Origin: JAWXBT01 sp964523015
Lineage (GTDB): Bacteria; Bdellovibrionota_C; UBA2361; J135
Length of the DNA stretch: 64,000 nt
Reading direction: 5' to 3'
Assembly (NCBI GenBank): GCA_964523015.1
Contig: CAZFXN010000002.1
Location: 37,038 to 101,037 of the forward strand
Numbering within the stretch: position 1 is the stretch's first letter; every line of letters starts with the position of its first letter. Positions 61,664 through 64,000 of the stretch are shown piece after piece. Under the pieces are notes generated by a model that saw only the letters and a program-made list of their open reading frames with translations, was not told the origin of the DNA and ran no database searches. The translations under genes and the position numbers were made by a program.

Positions 61664-62659
61664 CTAATAAAATAGATTCTGTGGATCTTCTTTAGAGAAA
61701 TATTTCAACTCGCTGGATGCAGTTGCAACTAAACCTGTATCTAAAGAAGGACCAGGTATTCCATTTAAAACATCTAAAAAACCATCCTCGTTTGTTCCGA
61801 GAAATCCTCGCATGGCTTTATAAATAGCGGATAACTTAGTCACTGCAGAACCATAAAGATCACTTATTGACTCATTCCTCTCCTGTCCTGTTACAGGACA
61901 GCGATACTTAAATGGAGAATCAAAACTCATAGGAGCTTTTCTCCGTCCAAATGCAAACAAAGGTTCAAATTCCGCATATTTTTTAGGCATTACGACGGCA
62001 GCCATCTTAGCTAAAATGCCATACTTATTAGAGTGAAATTTTTTCTGCATTGAGGAGATATCATTAAAACTTTGAATCCATAAAAGCGCAGAAAGATCCG
62101 TCGTTCCTGCTAACATATCAGCAATTAGATTTACTCGTGTACCAATAAGCTTAGCTGGAATTTCAATATATGACTCTTTTGGACTTCTCTTTCGTGCTAG
62201 GCACCACCAATCAAGATAAACCTCGAATTCACGATGATTGCCCCGATTGATTGATTGTTGCTTTAAATCAGGTTCATAGTAACTACCTGTTAAGTAATTT
62301 ATCAACGGATGAAAAACTGCATCGACCACAACATGAGATATCATTCCCCAAGTAAAGATAAATAAAGCCAACCGCTCTTCTCGGCTATTTCTATCCCTAA
62401 TCTCCCCAAGAATTTTTCGTATAGGCAGAAAGGTCTCCTCTCCATGAACCCCATGAAGGGAATCAGCTACTTTCTCTCCCACTTTTGAATTGCCCTGCTC
62501 CAGATAGTAAGGGGCATCATGGGTAATCGCCCCAAGATAAGCATAAGCCCAAAAACTATCGAACACAGCTGATTCTGGACCAATTCCTTGATCATCAATT
62601 CCCAGAGTCTCAACGACAGCTGCCTCAATCACTGACCAATGTAAAAATTCTCGCGGCAT
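61664..62659 (-). CDS. Zinc-dependent phospholipase C-like protein
   Basis: The 331-residue protein matches the zinc-dependent PLC/P1-nuclease-like fold (PF00882). It shows FDSFWAYAYLGAITHDAPYYL, FTWGMISHVVVDAVFHPLINYLTG and NHREFEVYLDWW, with His, Asp and Glu residues in the places expected for zinc binding. No signal peptide is present, so an intracellular or non-canonical form is likely. Substrate is unknown. It stands between the pseudokinase and the broken GT87 gene. Confidence 0.75.
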   Translation of the reverse strand: MPREFLHWSVIEAAVVETLGIDDQGIGPESAVFDSFWAYAYLGAITHDAPYYLEQGNSKVGEKVADSLHGVHGEETFLPIRKILGEIRDRNSREERLALFIFTWGMISHVVVDAVFHPLINYLTGSYYEPDLKQQSINRGNHREFEVYLDWWCLARKRSPKESYIEIPAKLIGTRVNLIADMLAGTTDLSALLWIQSFNDISSMQKKFHSNKYGILAKMAAVVMPKKYAEFEPLFAFGRRKAPMSFDSPFKYRCPVTGQERNESISDLYGSAVTKLSAIYKAMRGFLGTNEDGFLDVLNGIPGPSLDTGLVATASSELKYFSKEDPQNLFY

Positions 62660-62683
62660 ACCAAATATATAGATAGTTTATTA

Positions 62684-63860
62684 CTATGGTATCACTAAGC
62701 TTTTGGATTCGATATCTATTTTTTTCACATATAACCCGATCAGGATAACAATACACGGAAGGATATACCAAATGTGATTGGTGTAACTTTCAGGTGAAAA
62801 CCACATTAAGACGTTCAGGCCGATAAAAAGGAAACCTCCTTTAATTCTCAAACCTTTATTTACCTGACTTAACCAATAAAGTTGTGCTGGAAGTAAAAGT
62901 ATAAAATCGTAACTCCATTGATACGGAGCACAAAGAACTGATAGAGCTAAACTCAAATAAATAAATTCAGATAAATTTTCACAATTTATTCTTGGTAATT
63001 TAATTAAAACAACTGCAAAAAAAGTAGCCCAAGGAACAGAGGAATTAACTGGGAAATAGAAGGATCAACATTTAAAGATAACACCAACCATGATGAAAGT
63101 GTTGGGGTAGCCCAGGTATTATGTTGGTCTAATATTATAGCTAGATAACTCTGTAGGATTTTAATATCTACGACAATAGCTAGCAATGATAAGCAAATGA
63201 TCCCCGTTACAATTCCAGCGATTAAGTTAAAATTTTTAATTTTTATGCAGAATATTAAATATGTTATGAAAACAAAGAAAAAAGGTGCGGCTTAATTGTT
63301 AAAAGAGACATTAAAAATCCAGCTACCAAAAATCTTTTTTCTCTTACTAATTCTAAAGAAAAATAAAATACAAATGCTAAAAATATAGCCAGTTGCCCAA
63401 GGAAAAGATTTAGATATAGTGGCATAAATACAAGAGTTACCGTAAATAGGATCAAGTATTTACTTAGCTCTTTTTTCATGGAACTCGGCTGGCATAACTT
63501 CATTACTATAAGTGAAATGAAGATTATATTTGTTATAAACCAGAGTTTTCTAGCAGTCTCAAGATCAAATAATGCAAACAGAGAGAATAGTGTCAGTCCG
63601 TGGGGTGCCACATAGAGCGGTGGAATATTATGCTCAATCCCAAGGGTGTGAATTACTAATCTTACACTTGCAGCATCGTATGGGTTGGCACCAGAAATTA
63701 TAGTTTTGCCATAAATCCAGTAGGCTAGAAAATCCCCTCTTCCTGCTCCTATGAATGACATCTCCGGCAACGATAAAACAAAATAGAGGAATATAAATAT
63801 GCTAGTAAGAATTATCGATGGTAGAAACTTGGAATATAATTTGGGAAGGTGTGATTCCAA
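62684..63860 (-). pseudogene. GT87-family (DUF2029) membrane glycosyltransferase, frameshifted twice
   Basis: Three - strand frames join into one protein of about 390 residues with many helices. The first frame has GRGDFLAYWIYGKTIISGANPYD and IPPLYVAPHGLTLFSLFALFDLETARKLWF, typical of GT87 mannosyltransferases. It breaks after LTIKPHLF at a run of six T (near 63280). The second frame breaks in a run of seven T (near 63020), and the third contains LCAPYQWSYDFILLLPAQLY. The start is probably TTG at 63860, with AAAGGA 8 bases upstream. Both breaks lie in homopolymers, so they may be real or sequencing errors. Confidence 0.75.
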
Positions 63861-63918
63861 GAAAGGTATCCTTTGGCGGGATAAACAGGATAAACAATAA
63901 CCGGGGGAAAACAGACGA

Positions 63919-63942
63919 ACAATAAACAATAAACAATAAAAT
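63919..63942. repeat. 7-bp tandem repeat beside the tRNA
   Basis: AACAATA is repeated three times head to tail just beyond the tRNA-Gly 3' end, between it and the GT87 gene. Confidence 0.75.
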
Positions 63943-63947
63943 AAGAA

Positions 63948-64000
63948 TGGAGCGGGCGAAGAGATTCGAACTCTCGACCTCTTCCTTGGCAAGGAAGCGC
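63948..64000 (-). tRNA. tRNA-Gly(GCC), 3' part
   Basis: The - strand shows the anticodon arm CTTCC-TTGCCAA-GGAAG with anticodon GCC, the T arm GAGAG-TTCGAAT-CTC, the acceptor strand CGCCCGC, discriminator T and encoded CCA. The D arm and 5' acceptor strand lie outside the window. Confidence 0.95.

Noticed and set aside
1..64000. CRISPR array, insertion sequence transposase, prophage or replication origin
   Set aside because: No spaced repeats of 23-40 bases, no transposase or integrase frames, no phage structural genes and no DnaA-box cluster were seen.
63948..64000. tRNA-Gly as an integration site for an island covering the GT87 gene
   Set aside because: No second copy of the tRNA 3' end occurs in the window and no integrase is present.

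Overview
The window is AT-rich DNA from a Gram-negative bacterium. It carries lipid A genes (lpxD, an lpxC fusion), a LolA-like protein, many lipobox lipoproteins, Tat subunits and a proton-pumping complex I. Several traits fit a lineage formerly placed in the Deltaproteobacteria (Bdellovibrionota, Myxococcota, SAR324 or Desulfobacterota in the broad sense): a NarI-like/HdrD-like electron-transfer protein, the HNH protein family, and DUF4394/DUF4397 surface proteins. I cannot name the taxon. A run of exactly 100 N at 1697-1796 inside tatC shows a scaffolded draft assembly. GTG and TTG starts are common.

Layout. 1-3025: a partial LolA-like gene, then apt-tatB-tatC-srkA on +. 3022-8200: a DUF4397 lipoprotein, an orphan terminator with a possible ncRNA, ilvA, lpxD and a solute-binding/vWA lipoprotein. 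8224-15418 (-): dnaE, an AI-2E family permease, nadC, birA and coaX. 15535-18616 (-): a CorC-like CBS protein, an unknown coiled-coil protein and a PHP-like protein. 18995-21220 (+): a membrane cytochrome b/Fe-S/CCG oxidoreductase. 21295-28013: a DUF4394 protein, a lipid module (methyltransferase, cardiolipin synthase, EEP phosphatase) and a stress island (csbD, small lipoproteins, DUF883, a peptidoglycan-binding protein, yciF). 28233-31574: a decayed membrane glycosyltransferase, a trypsin-like protease, an HU-like protein and an unknown membrane protein. 31609-41711 (-): the translation/transcription run rimP-nusA-ylxR-infB-rbfA-nrnA-truB-purA, ending in a response regulator fused to LpxC. 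42180-43694: an HNH gene bracketed by duplicated gnd 3' sequence. 43644-58389 (-): nuoCDEFGHJKLMN, then a PP2C-like protein and gnd. 58660-64000: a HelD-like ATPase, a pseudokinase, a zinc-dependent phospholipase C-like protein, a GT87 gene broken at two homopolymers, and part of a tRNA-Gly.

Most notable points: (1) an NtrX-type receiver fused to an intact LpxC; (2) six 17-bp tandem repeats before rimP, each carrying a start codon, which make five identical 7-codon ORFs ending on the next start; (3) an FNR-like palindrome ATGAT-N4-ATCAT before most stress-island genes, four times perfect; (4) an HNH cassette flanked by 51-bp direct and about 30-bp inverted repeats derived from the gnd end; (5) a complex I operon lacking nuoA, nuoB and nuoI, with a 14-bp tandem repeat where nuoI would normally sit; (6) a general habit of short perfect tandem duplications in the gaps between genes; (7) hairpins with unrelated stems but nearly the same GGGTGCAACTTAA loop.
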